Under the pieces are notes generated by a model. That model worked only from the letters and a program-made list of their open reading frames with translations. It searched no databases and was not told the origin of the DNA. This document shows, piece after piece, positions 8,831-15,836 of a stretch of 55,460 nt of DNA (position 1 is its first letter; every line of letters begins with the position of its first letter). This DNA comes from an uncultured Alphaproteobacteria bacterium (GTDB taxonomy: Bacteria > Pseudomonadota > Alphaproteobacteria > Micavibrionales > Micavibrionaceae), in NCBI GenBank assembly GCA_946480475.1, contig CAMLJM010000022.1:1-55460 (forward strand), read 5' to 3'. The translations under genes were made by a program, and so were the position numbers.

Positions 8831-10522
8831 TTATTTCTTTCCCAGCTCTTCCGCCAGCATATCCTTACGTGACAGCTTACCGATCATCGTTTTCGGCAGC
8901 GGCTTATCCCTGATTTCAATTTGTCGCGGCATTTCAATCGGCGATATTTTGTCTTTCAGGAATTCCTTCATGATTTCAGCCGTCAATGTCTGGCCCGCCT
9001 TGGGTTTGATCCATGCTTTGATGGTTTCACCGCGCTGCGCATCCGGCAATCCGGCCACAATGCATTCTTCAACCAAAGGGTTGAGATAAATCGCTTCTTC
9101 GACGTTACGAGGATAAACATTATAGCCATTGACCAAGATCAGATCTTTGATGCGGTCAACAATAAATACGTAGCCATCATCGTCCATCAGCGCGATATCA
9201 CCAGTATGCAGCCTGCCGTTACGAAGAACATCATCCGTGGCCTGTTGATTGTTCCAGTAACCCTTCATGACCTGCGGACCGCGCACGCATAATTCCCCAC
9301 GTTCCCCGCGAGGCATAGGCGTTACCTTGTCATCCGGGTTTATAATTTCCACTATCGTATTCGGAAGCGGTAAGCCAATCGAGCCCGCCTTATTATCGCC
9401 GACCAGCGGGTTTACACAGACAACAGGCGTCGTTTCAGTCAGGCCATAACCTTCTACAACAACGCATCCTGTGTTTGCTTCAAATTTTTTCTTCACCTCA
9501 ACCGGCAGCGGCGCCCCCCCGGATACGCAGTATTTCAATGATTTCAGGTCGTATTGCGCCAGTTTAGCATGATTGTTAATCGCATTATAAATCGCGGGTA
9601 CAGCCATCAGATAGTTTGGCTTGCTTTTGTTGATAGATTTCAGAGTCTTGTCCAAGTCGAAACGGGGCACAGGCGTAATAATTTCAAAACCCATACGCAC
9701 GCTCAGATTCAAAACACCCGTCATAGCAAAGACGTGGAAGAACGGAATGACCGCCAGCATCTTCTCGCCGGGTTTGGCACCAATGAACCATGCGGCGCAT
9801 TGCGCTGTGTTCGCCGTCACGTTCTTATGCGTGAGCATGGCCCCTTTGGGAACACCCGTCGTGCCACCCGTATATTGCAGAACAGCTATATCTTCTTCGG
9901 GATTAATATCAACAGGCGAAGGTTTGCCATCATTGATATTGATATCGGTCAGCCATGTCACAAAGTCTTCATTACCGATATGGGCAATATCTTTACGCTT
10001 CAACAATGGAAACAGAATGCTTTTTGGGAATGGCAAAATATCCGCAAAGGGGCAAACGAGAATGCGGGAAAGGCCTGCCTCTTTCCGGATCTCAAAAAGT
10101 TTATCGTAGAGAATTTTAAGATCAAGCGTCACCATGATCTCAGTCTGGCTGTCTTTAATCTGATGGATAAGTTCTTTAGGCGCATAAAGGGGGTTGAAGT
10201 TTACAACCGTGCCTCCTGCCTTCAGTACAGCGTAGTAAGTGATCAAAAAGTAGGTGCAGTTGGGCAGGAATACGCCGACACGCGTTCCCTTCTTCACACC
10301 CAGACCCTGCAAACCCTTTGCCATGCGACTGACCTGATCGCCAAGATCGCCCCATGTTGTGACCTGGCCCATGAAATCAAAGCCTGGCTTATCCTTATAT
10401 TGCTGCACCGTGCGTTCCAGCATCATAGGAACCGGCCCGGTTTCAACCGGTGCCTGCCAGTGTATTCCCGGGGGGTATTTTTTCAGCCAGGGCGTATCAG
10501 AGGTTGTGTCGGGCGAGGTCAT
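8831..10522 (-). CDS. fadD: Long-chain fatty acid CoA ligase
   Basis: AMP-forming ligase that activates fatty acids to acyl-CoA through an acyl-adenylate. The ANL-family signatures are present: P-loop-like YTGGTTGVPKGAMLTH, GYGLTETTP, the hinge region around HTGDIALMDDDGYVFIVDR, and the C-terminal Lys in P-K-T-M-I-G-K. About 563 residues is a normal length. AAGGAG seven bases before the ATG at 10522 fixes the start; an in-frame ATG at 10543 lies upstream of that ribosome site. It is monocistronic and ends at a shared terminator. Confidence 0.88.
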   Translation of the reverse strand: MTSPDTTSDTPWLKKYPPGIHWQAPVETGPVPMMLERTVQQYKDKPGFDFMGQVTTWGDLGDQVSRMAKGLQGLGVKKGTRVGVFLPNCTYFLITYYAVLKAGGTVVNFNPLYAPKELIHQIKDSQTEIMVTLDLKILYDKLFEIRKEAGLSRILVCPFADILPFPKSILFPLLKRKDIAHIGNEDFVTWLTDININDGKPSPVDINPEEDIAVLQYTGGTTGVPKGAMLTHKNVTANTAQCAAWFIGAKPGEKMLAVIPFFHVFAMTGVLNLSVRMGFEIITPVPRFDLDKTLKSINKSKPNYLMAVPAIYNAINNHAKLAQYDLKSLKYCVSGGAPLPVEVKKKFEANTGCVVVEGYGLTETTPVVCVNPLVGDNKAGSIGLPLPNTIVEIINPDDKVTPMPRGERGELCVRGPQVMKGYWNNQQATDDVLRNGRLHTGDIALMDDDGYVFIVDRIKDLILVNGYNVYPRNVEEAIYLNPLVEECIVAGLPDAQRGETIKAWIKPKAGQTLTAEIMKEFLKDKISPIEMPRQIEIRDKPLPKTMIGKLSRKDMLAEELGKK

Positions 10523-10866
10523 GGCTTTCTCCTTAAACGTCATTCGTCAGAGCAGAGTCACGCGAGGGTTGTCTTATTTCGAGTCTAAGTGACAGATGGT
10601 TGATTTTCCATGATAAATAGCCGATTGCCGCTTTTTTTGATTGCTGCGGCGCATCGCCATAATTTTATGGGAATATTTTATGGTATAATAAAGTTACGAG
10701 AATATGATCTCTTGGTTAAGTATATTCTAATATTACGCTTTACTTTTTTTAAAAATTCTGGATTCACCATGTTTCTTCTGTCATTATAACGGCATTACAA
10801 TTTTAGGATGTCGGAAGGAACTATATTAATCCGTCATTCGTTTATTTTCTTAGAAGTTGATGAAGG
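10523..10866. other. AT-rich intergenic region between divergent genes
   Basis: About 340 bases without a credible gene, clearly richer in A and T than its surroundings. It must hold promoters for the acyl-CoA ligase (minus) and the cold-shock gene (plus). The only element I can support is the extended -10 at 10681-10689. Confidence 0.6.
10681..10689 (+). promoter_or_regulatory. Extended -10 promoter of the cold-shock gene
   Basis: TGGTATAAT is a perfect extended -10 (TG-N-TATAAT); no good -35 lies 17 bases upstream, which this class tolerates. Transcription would start near 10696 and give a leader of about 180 bases, in keeping with the long 5' leaders of known cold-shock messages. Confidence 0.5.
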
Positions 10867-10878
10867 GTGTGTCTTTTC

Positions 10879-11427
10879 GTGTTTGAAGCAGGAAAGAATG
10901 TTGCCGGAGATATAGATTCGGTGCCTTCAGGCCCGCCTGTGCGCGCGCGCCTGAAGTGGTTTAATACACCCAAGGGTTTTGGCTTCGTCGTACCGGAAGA
11001 TGATCCGACCTTGGATGCCTTCCTTCACATTACGACATTGCAAAAAAGCGGTGTAAATGCACTGGGCGATGGCGCTTGCCTGCTTTGTCACATTCAGCGC
11101 GGGCCGAAAGGGGCGCATGTCCTCGAAATTCTCGAACTTGTTGACCCCGGTAACCTGCCGGAACAAATTCGCAATACACCGCCGCAAGCTTCCATGCCTA
11201 TTGGCAAAACTCAACGCATGGGCGGCGAAGTGAAATGGTACAAGGAAGATAAGGGTTTTGGCTTTGTCGTACCTGATGATGGCATGAAGGACGTCTTCAT
11301 CCATAAAACATGCCTTGAGAAAAACGGTATTGAAAAACTTGAAACGGGGCAGCGTGTCAGCATGCTTTTCCGCGCTGTGCCCAAGGGCCGCGAAGTCGTC
11401 GAAATAGAAATCGTTCAAAAAACCTAA
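10879..11427 (+). CDS. Double cold-shock domain protein
   Basis: RNA/single-strand DNA-binding protein with two cold-shock domains, a form common in Alphaproteobacteria. Domain 1 (about residues 20-85) has the RNP1-like P-K-G-F-G-F-V and A-F-L-H; domain 2 (about 113-180) has D-K-G-F-G-F-V and V-F-I-H. Both keep the aromatic nucleic-acid-binding residues. It probably acts as an RNA chaperone. I choose GTG 10879, preceded by GAAGGG; GTG 10867 is an alternative that adds four residues. No ATG is available in frame. Confidence 0.85.
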   Translation: MFEAGKNVAGDIDSVPSGPPVRARLKWFNTPKGFGFVVPEDDPTLDAFLHITTLQKSGVNALGDGACLLCHIQRGPKGAHVLEILELVDPGNLPEQIRNTPPQASMPIGKTQRMGGEVKWYKEDKGFGFVVPDDGMKDVFIHKTCLEKNGIEKLETGQRVSMLFRAVPKGREVVEIEIVQKT

Positions 11428-11445
11428 ATCCCCAAAACTTTAAGA

Positions 11446-11484
11446 TGAAAAAACTGGCTGCCGTATTTTCAACAGCAGCCAGTT
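11446..11484 (-). terminator. Terminator of gcrA
   Basis: AACTGGCTGC (11452-11461) pairs with GCAGCCAGTT (11475-11484). Read on the minus strand the stem runs into seven or more T residues, so it ends gcrA transcription. On the plus strand it lacks a T-run. Confidence 0.75.
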
Positions 11485-11562
11485 AAAGGATCACACATAC
11501 ACAATAGGGATAGAGCTTGCGCTCCTAAAGTCATTACGCAAATGACAAAGCCTTAGTCTTCC

Positions 11563-12060
11563 TTACGCGTTAACAACCTCTTTCAGGTCATCCTCGGGCA
11601 GGACAGACGCTACGGCATCATCGAAATCTTCCGCTTTGAGCGTACGGCTGCGGCTGGCGACTTGGTAGGCCTGTTTCGCATGCTCTTCACAATAAGGAAG
11701 GCCTGGCACAGATGTGCAGCCGCAGAATGAGAAATTTTCGTCTTTTGGGTCGCCTGAAGGCCAGCGGCACATGCGCTCTTTCAGCTCGATCATTTTCAGG
11801 CCTTTAAAAGAGCTGTTTGCTGGCTTGGCCACAACCACAGATTTAACCGCTTTAGGCATCTTCTTCACTTCAGGAACGCGCTCTTCTTTGCGCTCATTCT
11901 GCTGAATCGGCGATATGCGGTTAGAAAGTTTCAGGCGATGCGCCTTGCCGATTACAGCATTACGGGTAACGCCACCCAAGGCTTTAGCGATCTCAGCCGC
12001 TGTTTTACCTTCGCCCCACAGCTTTTTCAGAAGCGTTACGCGTTCATCAGTCCAGCTCAT
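11563..12060 (-). CDS. gcrA: GcrA cell cycle regulator
   Basis: Transcription factor that binds sigma70-RNA polymerase and activates promoters holding CcrM-methylated GANTC sites in Alphaproteobacteria. The N-terminus MSWTDERVTLLKKLWGEGKT and the helix-turn-helix (G-V-T-R-N-A-V-I-G-K-A-H-R-L) are diagnostic; a C-terminal CRWPSGDP...FCGC...YCEEHA Cys/His cluster forms the polymerase-binding domain. The start is fixed at 12060 by homology and by GGGAGAGG just upstream; the frame stays open 51 bases further but without family similarity. The upstream region is unusually rich in GANTC and DnaA sites. Confidence 0.95.
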   Translation of the reverse strand: MSWTDERVTLLKKLWGEGKTAAEIAKALGGVTRNAVIGKAHRLKLSNRISPIQQNERKEERVPEVKKMPKAVKSVVVAKPANSSFKGLKMIELKERMCRWPSGDPKDENFSFCGCTSVPGLPYCEEHAKQAYQVASRSRTLKAEDFDDAVASVLPEDDLKEVVNA

Positions 12061-12220
12061 TGATGGCCTCTCCCAGAAGTGTCCACACACAAACGCGCCT
12101 ATGAAAAACACCAGAGGAATCTCTGATTCACATAAAGTTAGTACTCATAGGTCGCTGATGGAGGTCACTGTATCGGTGGCCGATTCGCGTGAAAAGAGTC
12201 GCGCGAATCATTCGCTGTCT

Positions 12221-12229
12221 TTATCCACA
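12221..12229 (+). promoter_or_regulatory. Perfect DnaA box 1 upstream of gcrA
   Basis: TTATCCACA is the strict high-affinity DnaA nonamer (R1 type). It lies about 160 bases upstream of the gcrA ATG and pairs as an inverted repeat with the box at 12263-12271. In Caulobacter DnaA is known to activate gcrA. Confidence 0.75.
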
Positions 12230-12240
12230 GTAAAGCGAAT

Positions 12241-12259
12241 CGGACTCGATACGAGTCCG
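12241..12259. repeat. Palindrome between the two DnaA boxes
   Basis: CGGACTCG (12241-12248) and CGAGTCCG (12252-12259) are perfect inverted repeats around ATA, each arm holding one GANTC. As RNA it could be the 3' stem of era, but no T-run follows on the minus strand, so it fits an operator-like DNA element better. Confidence 0.6.
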
Positions 12260-12262
12260 TTA

Positions 12263-12271
12263 TGTGGATAA
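12263..12271 (-). promoter_or_regulatory. Perfect DnaA box 2 upstream of gcrA
   Basis: TGTGGATAA on the plus strand is TTATCCACA on the minus strand. It faces box 1 across a palindrome, with 33 bases between the two nonamers. Confidence 0.75.
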
Positions 12272-12306
12272 CAGAGTCAACAGATGACGAAAGAGTCGTA
12301 AGTGAT

Positions 12307-13233
12307 TCATTTTGCGTTGAAATCAAGGCCCCAAACCTCATAACGCTCTTTGTCTTCAAGCCACTTCTCATCCACTTTGACAAAAAGTTTCAAATGCACA
12401 TCGCATTCGAAGAGTTGGCAAAGCTCACGACGCGCTTCTTCACCAATCTTCTTGATTTGCGATCCGCCTTTGCCCAATACAATCGCCTTATGCGAATCAC
12501 GAGCCACATAAATGATCTGGGATATTTTGATATCGCCATTATCAAAGTCTTCCCATTTCTCGGTTTCAACAGTCAGCGCATAGGGCAATTCCTGATATAA
12601 GGCGCGAAAGAGTTTTTCCCGTGTAATTTCCGCCGCCAGAAGACGTTCAGGCATATCATTGATCTGGTCTTCCGGGTAATGCCAGATGCCTTCCGGTGAA
12701 TGTTTCACCAGCCAGTTCATGACATCCTGCGTACCATCGGCATGTAAAGCCGAAATCATAAAAGTGGCGTCAAAATCAATCTTCTCATTCAATTCTGCCG
12801 CCATCTTGATCAGGACGTCCTTTTTAGCCTGATCGAACTTGTTCAGCACAAGAATACAAGGAACATCGCCTTTGACCTGGGACAGGCGCTCAACAATCGC
12901 GCGCGTATCAGGATCGATCTTTTTACGGCTGGCATCCACAATCAGCATCACGATATCGGCCTCATCGCGTCCCTGCCAGGCAGCGGCGACCATCGCTTTC
13001 TCAAGACGTTCCTTAGGTGCGAAAATACCCGGCGTATCGATGAAGATGATCTGGGTTTCATCCTGCAAAGAGATACCACGCACCATGGTCCGCGTTGTTT
13101 GCACCTTCGGCGAAACAATCGATACCTTGCTGCCCACCAATGTATTCATCAGAGTCGATTTACCGGCATTCGGGGCGCCGATGACCGCGACAAAGGAGCA
13201 GCGTGTTTTGGGTGATGTTGTTTGGTCGCTCAT
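12307..13233 (-). CDS. era: GTPase Era
   Basis: Essential GTPase for 16S rRNA maturation and 30S assembly. The 308-residue protein has G1 GAPNAGKST near residue 19, G3 D-T-P-G near 66, N-K-F-D as G4, and a C-terminal KH domain with G-K-G-G-S-Q-I-K-K-I-G. Its ATG overlaps the rnc stop by one base, giving the common lepB-rnc-era translational coupling. It is the last gene of the spoT-to-era run; the gcrA control region follows. Confidence 0.96.
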   Translation of the reverse strand: MSDQTTSPKTRCSFVAVIGAPNAGKSTLMNTLVGSKVSIVSPKVQTTRTMVRGISLQDETQIIFIDTPGIFAPKERLEKAMVAAAWQGRDEADIVMLIVDASRKKIDPDTRAIVERLSQVKGDVPCILVLNKFDQAKKDVLIKMAAELNEKIDFDATFMISALHADGTQDVMNWLVKHSPEGIWHYPEDQINDMPERLLAAEITREKLFRALYQELPYALTVETEKWEDFDNGDIKISQIIYVARDSHKAIVLGKGGSQIKKIGEEARRELCQLFECDVHLKLFVKVDEKWLEDKERYEVWGLDFNAK

Positions 13234-13913
13234 TATTTATCCAGACGTTCGAGCAGAATGCGGGCTGCTTCTTTTTCAGCGGAACGACGGGCTGCACCCG
13301 TTGCTTCTGCGGATTGAAAACCCTGCACAGTTACGCGCATGGTGAAAACGGGGGCATGATCGGGGCCTTCACGGCGGGCCACTTCATAAACAGGGAGAGG
13401 CAACCCACGTCCCTGCGCCCATTCCTGCAGTGCGGTTTTAGGATCCTGAGGCGGCGCGCTCAGCATACTGACCCGTTCACCCCAAAGTTCGGCAATCAGC
13501 TTTTCGCAAGGTTCAAGTCCGGCATCCAGATAAAGGGCGCCGATAAGGGCCTCGAACCCGTCAGCCAGCATATTATCGTTATCCGCACCGCCCGCGCCAC
13601 GTTCGCTTTCTGACAAGATCAAGGCATCGCCCAGGTTGATTTCGCGCGCAATGACTGACAAAAATGCACCCTGTACCAGCGCGGCATGGCGCTTGGCCAG
13701 ATCCCCTTCGTTTTCCTGCGGGAAGGACTTGTAAAGGATATCAGCTATAACCAGGCCCAATACACGGTCGCCCAGAAATTCCAATCGTTCGTAATTCGTG
13801 CCCGTACCCGTGCTGGCATGCGTCATGGCGGCATGGAGAAGGGCCTGATCTTTGAACTGATGGCCGATACGAACCTGTAATTGCTGTTGCTTAAGGGGTT
13901 GCGGCATGAACAT
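13233..13913 (-). CDS. rnc: Ribonuclease III
   Basis: Double-strand RNA endonuclease that processes rRNA precursors and structured mRNAs. The catalytic motif ERLEFLGDRVL appears near residue 43, the second acidic cluster ADGFEALIGALYLD near 110, and a C-terminal dsRNA-binding domain covers about 155-225. The start is uncertain: ATG 13913 is used here, ATG 13907 and TTG 13922 are possible, and all overlap the lepB 3' end, showing coupling. Confidence 0.95.
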   Translation of the reverse strand: MFMPQPLKQQQLQVRIGHQFKDQALLHAAMTHASTGTGTNYERLEFLGDRVLGLVIADILYKSFPQENEGDLAKRHAALVQGAFLSVIAREINLGDALILSESERGAGGADNDNMLADGFEALIGALYLDAGLEPCEKLIAELWGERVSMLSAPPQDPKTALQEWAQGRGLPLPVYEVARREGPDHAPVFTMRVTVQGFQSAEATGAARRSAEKEAARILLERLDK

Positions 13914-14775
13914 CTTTGACAATCGCGGCGCCGGAAGATTTTTCTTCCTGCGCGGGGGGCCTTACAGGACTGACATCGTTAAAAATACGCCCGTAACGGA
14001 TGGCCCAAGGCCATTTCCAGATCTCACCAATGCTGGCTTTGCCGTTGGTCGAGAAGAAGATGAAAGAGGCACGCCCCACAATATTCTCAAGCGGTACATA
14101 GCCCACAGCATTTTGTACGCGGCTATCCTGAGAGTTATCGCGGTTATCACCCATCATGAAGTAGTTACCGGGAGGCACAACAAACTCTTCCGTATTATCC
14201 AGGGGGCCGTTGTCCGACTCTTCATAAATATTGAACATGGCGCCTTCAGGCAGCGTCTGGATGTATTGATTGAGAACGGTTGTGCGTCCGCCTTCTTCCA
14301 CTTCCTTGAGGCCTACTGTTTCACGCGGCACGATTTTGCGATTGAGATAGAGCCTGCCATCGATCACCTGGACCGTATCACCAGGAAGACCGATGACACG
14401 TTTGATGAAGTTAACGCGGGCATGGGTGTTGTAGAATACGACCACATCACCACGTTCAGGAAGTTTGCCATCTGCCATGACACGGCCCTCAATCGGGGCC
14501 ATGCCGAACGGGAATGAGTAACGCGAATATCCATACGCCGGTTTGTAAACAAACAGATAGTCGCCAATTTCCAGCGTCGGCTTCATGGAGCTGGAAGGGA
14601 TATTGAAAGGTTCATACAGGAATGTACGTATGATCAGCGCCAGTAAAACAGCAATCGCCGCCGTTTTCAGGAATTCCATCCATTCTTCGCGGGCATTCAG
14701 CGGCGGCGCTTTATCTTGCGGTGGCTCCGCCTGTCCAATAGGCGCTGTATTTTCAGTTTTCATATTTTCAGTCAT
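13891..14775 (-). CDS. lepB: Signal peptidase I
   Basis: Inner-membrane serine/lysine protease that removes signal peptides from exported proteins. One membrane helix (about residues 34-53) is followed by the catalytic Ser in NIPSSSMKPT (Ser63) and the Lys in N-F-I-K-R-V-I-G-L-P-G-D. The later G-D-N-R-D-N-S-Q-D-S-R box is also intact. The N-terminal 30 residues are polar and cytoplasmic. The gene overlaps rnc by about 20 bases. Confidence 0.95.
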   Translation of the reverse strand: MTENMKTENTAPIGQAEPPQDKAPPLNAREEWMEFLKTAAIAVLLALIIRTFLYEPFNIPSSSMKPTLEIGDYLFVYKPAYGYSRYSFPFGMAPIEGRVMADGKLPERGDVVVFYNTHARVNFIKRVIGLPGDTVQVIDGRLYLNRKIVPRETVGLKEVEEGGRTTVLNQYIQTLPEGAMFNIYEESDNGPLDNTEEFVVPPGNYFMMGDNRDNSQDSRVQNAVGYVPLENIVGRASFIFFSTNGKASIGEIWKWPWAIRYGRIFNDVSPVRPPAQEEKSSGAAIVKDVHAATP

Positions 14776-14865
14776 GGCATTCTTTTACTGCAAAGCGGGC
14801 ATGGATTGCCAGCAAGATCGCCTATTGTCGCATAAAATACGGCGAAAAACAGGCCAAGATATGGT

Positions 14866-15267
14866 TTAGTCTGCTTCAATAATGACATTGGCCTGCCCAA
14901 AGGGCGGGTCATCGGACAGGGTTAAATGGAGGGCTACGACACGCCCCGGCGGGGTCATGGCCTGGAGACGCCTTAAGGCACCGCCGGTCAGTATCAGGGA
15001 TGGCTTACCCAATTCATCGTTTACAACCCCGATATCACGCATGAATACGCCCTGCGCGATGCCCGTGCCGAGGGCCTTGGAGCAGGCCTCCTTGGCGGCA
15101 AAACGTTTGGCATAGCTGGCGATATGTTTTCCGGAAGATCGCAGACTTTCCGCACGTTCTATTTCGGCCGGTGTAAAGCACCGCTGGATGAAGCGATGGC
15201 CAAAGCGCTCGAGCGTTTTCTCGATGCGGCGAATATCAATCATGTCGGAACCCGTGCCGATAATCAT
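14866..15267 (-). CDS. acpS: Holo-acyl carrier protein synthase
   Basis: Transfers 4'-phosphopantetheine from CoA to the acyl carrier protein, here encoded at 28366. The magnesium-binding [13 protein letters not shown] at the N-terminus and [15 protein letters not shown] near residue 55 are the two family signatures. It is 133 residues long. It starts within the last four bases of the DUF2062 gene, so the two are coupled. The pdxJ gene that often precedes acpS in Alphaproteobacteria is absent here. Confidence 0.95.
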   Translation of the reverse strand: MIIGTGSDMIDIRRIEKTLERFGHRFIQRCFTPAEIERAESLRSSGKHIASYAKRFAAKEACSKALGTGIAQGVFMRDIGVVNDELGKPSLILTGGALRRLQAMTPPGRVVALHLTLSDDPPFGQANVIIEAD

Positions 15268-15827
15268 GCGCGGCGGTACTTTCTGAATCTGAATTGTTTG
15301 AGGCGGCGCAGGCGATAGGCACGACGCAACCGATCAACCGGATAATACACAATCAGGTAAGCAACCGGCCACGAAAGAATAGCACAAATAATACCCCCAA
15401 TCAGCATCGGCAGGAAAAGCTGCATCGGATCGCTAATTAGGTACGAGAATGTATGCTCCTCAGGCAGTGACGCCGATCCCTTGCCGCCGAATAATTCCAT
15501 CAGCCAGACACCCAGCACATAATCGAAATAGAACATCGGCGGCAACGTCCATGGATTGCCCCAGTAAGTGCCAATCATGGCTGCAATCTTGCTCTGGCGC
15601 AAAATGTGCGCCCACAAGATGGATTGCAGGTAATGCGTACCCAGAAGAGGCGTGAATGATACAGCCGCACCCGTCGCCAAACCGCCCGCAATGCGGTATG
15701 TCGCATCGGATTGACGAAACAGGCGATGATGATAGTAAGACAGCGCCCGCCGCCAACCCATGGTAGGCCACAGAAGTTCCCGCAATATTTTCGAGAGGCC
15801 CTGAGGATCACGACGTTTGAAGAGCAC
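15264..15827 (-). CDS. DUF2062 membrane protein
   Basis: Member of a family of small inner-membrane proteins of unknown function. The 187-residue sequence has the family core [17 protein letters not shown] near residue 50 and N-P-W-T-L-P-P-M-F near 92, with hydrophobic segments around 48-75, 95-115 and 140-165. It sits between spoT/rel and acpS with nine bases and a four-base overlap on either side, so it is part of that operon. Confidence 0.85.
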   Translation of the reverse strand: MLFKRRDPQGLSKILRELLWPTMGWRRALSYYHHRLFRQSDATYRIAGGLATGAAVSFTPLLGTHYLQSILWAHILRQSKIAAMIGTYWGNPWTLPPMFYFDYVLGVWLMELFGGKGSASLPEEHTFSYLISDPMQLFLPMLIGGIICAILSWPVAYLIVYYPVDRLRRAYRLRRLKQFRFRKYRRA

Positions 15828-15836
15828 GGCCTGAAC

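Larger units (their letters stand above)
12117..12308. promoter_or_regulatory. Cluster of eleven GANTC methylation sites upstream of gcrA
   Basis: GANTC, the CcrM target, starts at 12117, 12125, 12182, 12196, 12205, 12237, 12243, 12253, 12274, 12293 and 12304. That is eleven sites in 192 bases where about one per 256 is expected by chance. All but the last, which overlaps the era stop, are noncoding. Several lie within inverted repeats. The region is the only available promoter space for gcrA after era. Confidence 0.85.

Noticed and set aside
10523..10543. Upstream ATG 10543 for the acyl-CoA ligase
   Set aside because: The AAGGAG for the next ATG (10522) lies inside this extension, so the longer form is unlikely.
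10716..10730. Near CtrA box TTAA-N7-CTAA before the cold-shock gene
   Set aside because: One mismatch in an AT-rich region; expected by chance. Similar one-off matches at 24095-24109 and 33046-33060 were rejected for the same reason.
12117..12308. Replication origin at the GANTC/DnaA cluster
   Set aside because: Only two perfect DnaA boxes, no clearly AT-rich unwinding stretch, no CtrA box and no strand-bias switch of the genes around it. The gcrA promoter explanation is simpler, though a genome-wide GC-skew plot would settle it.
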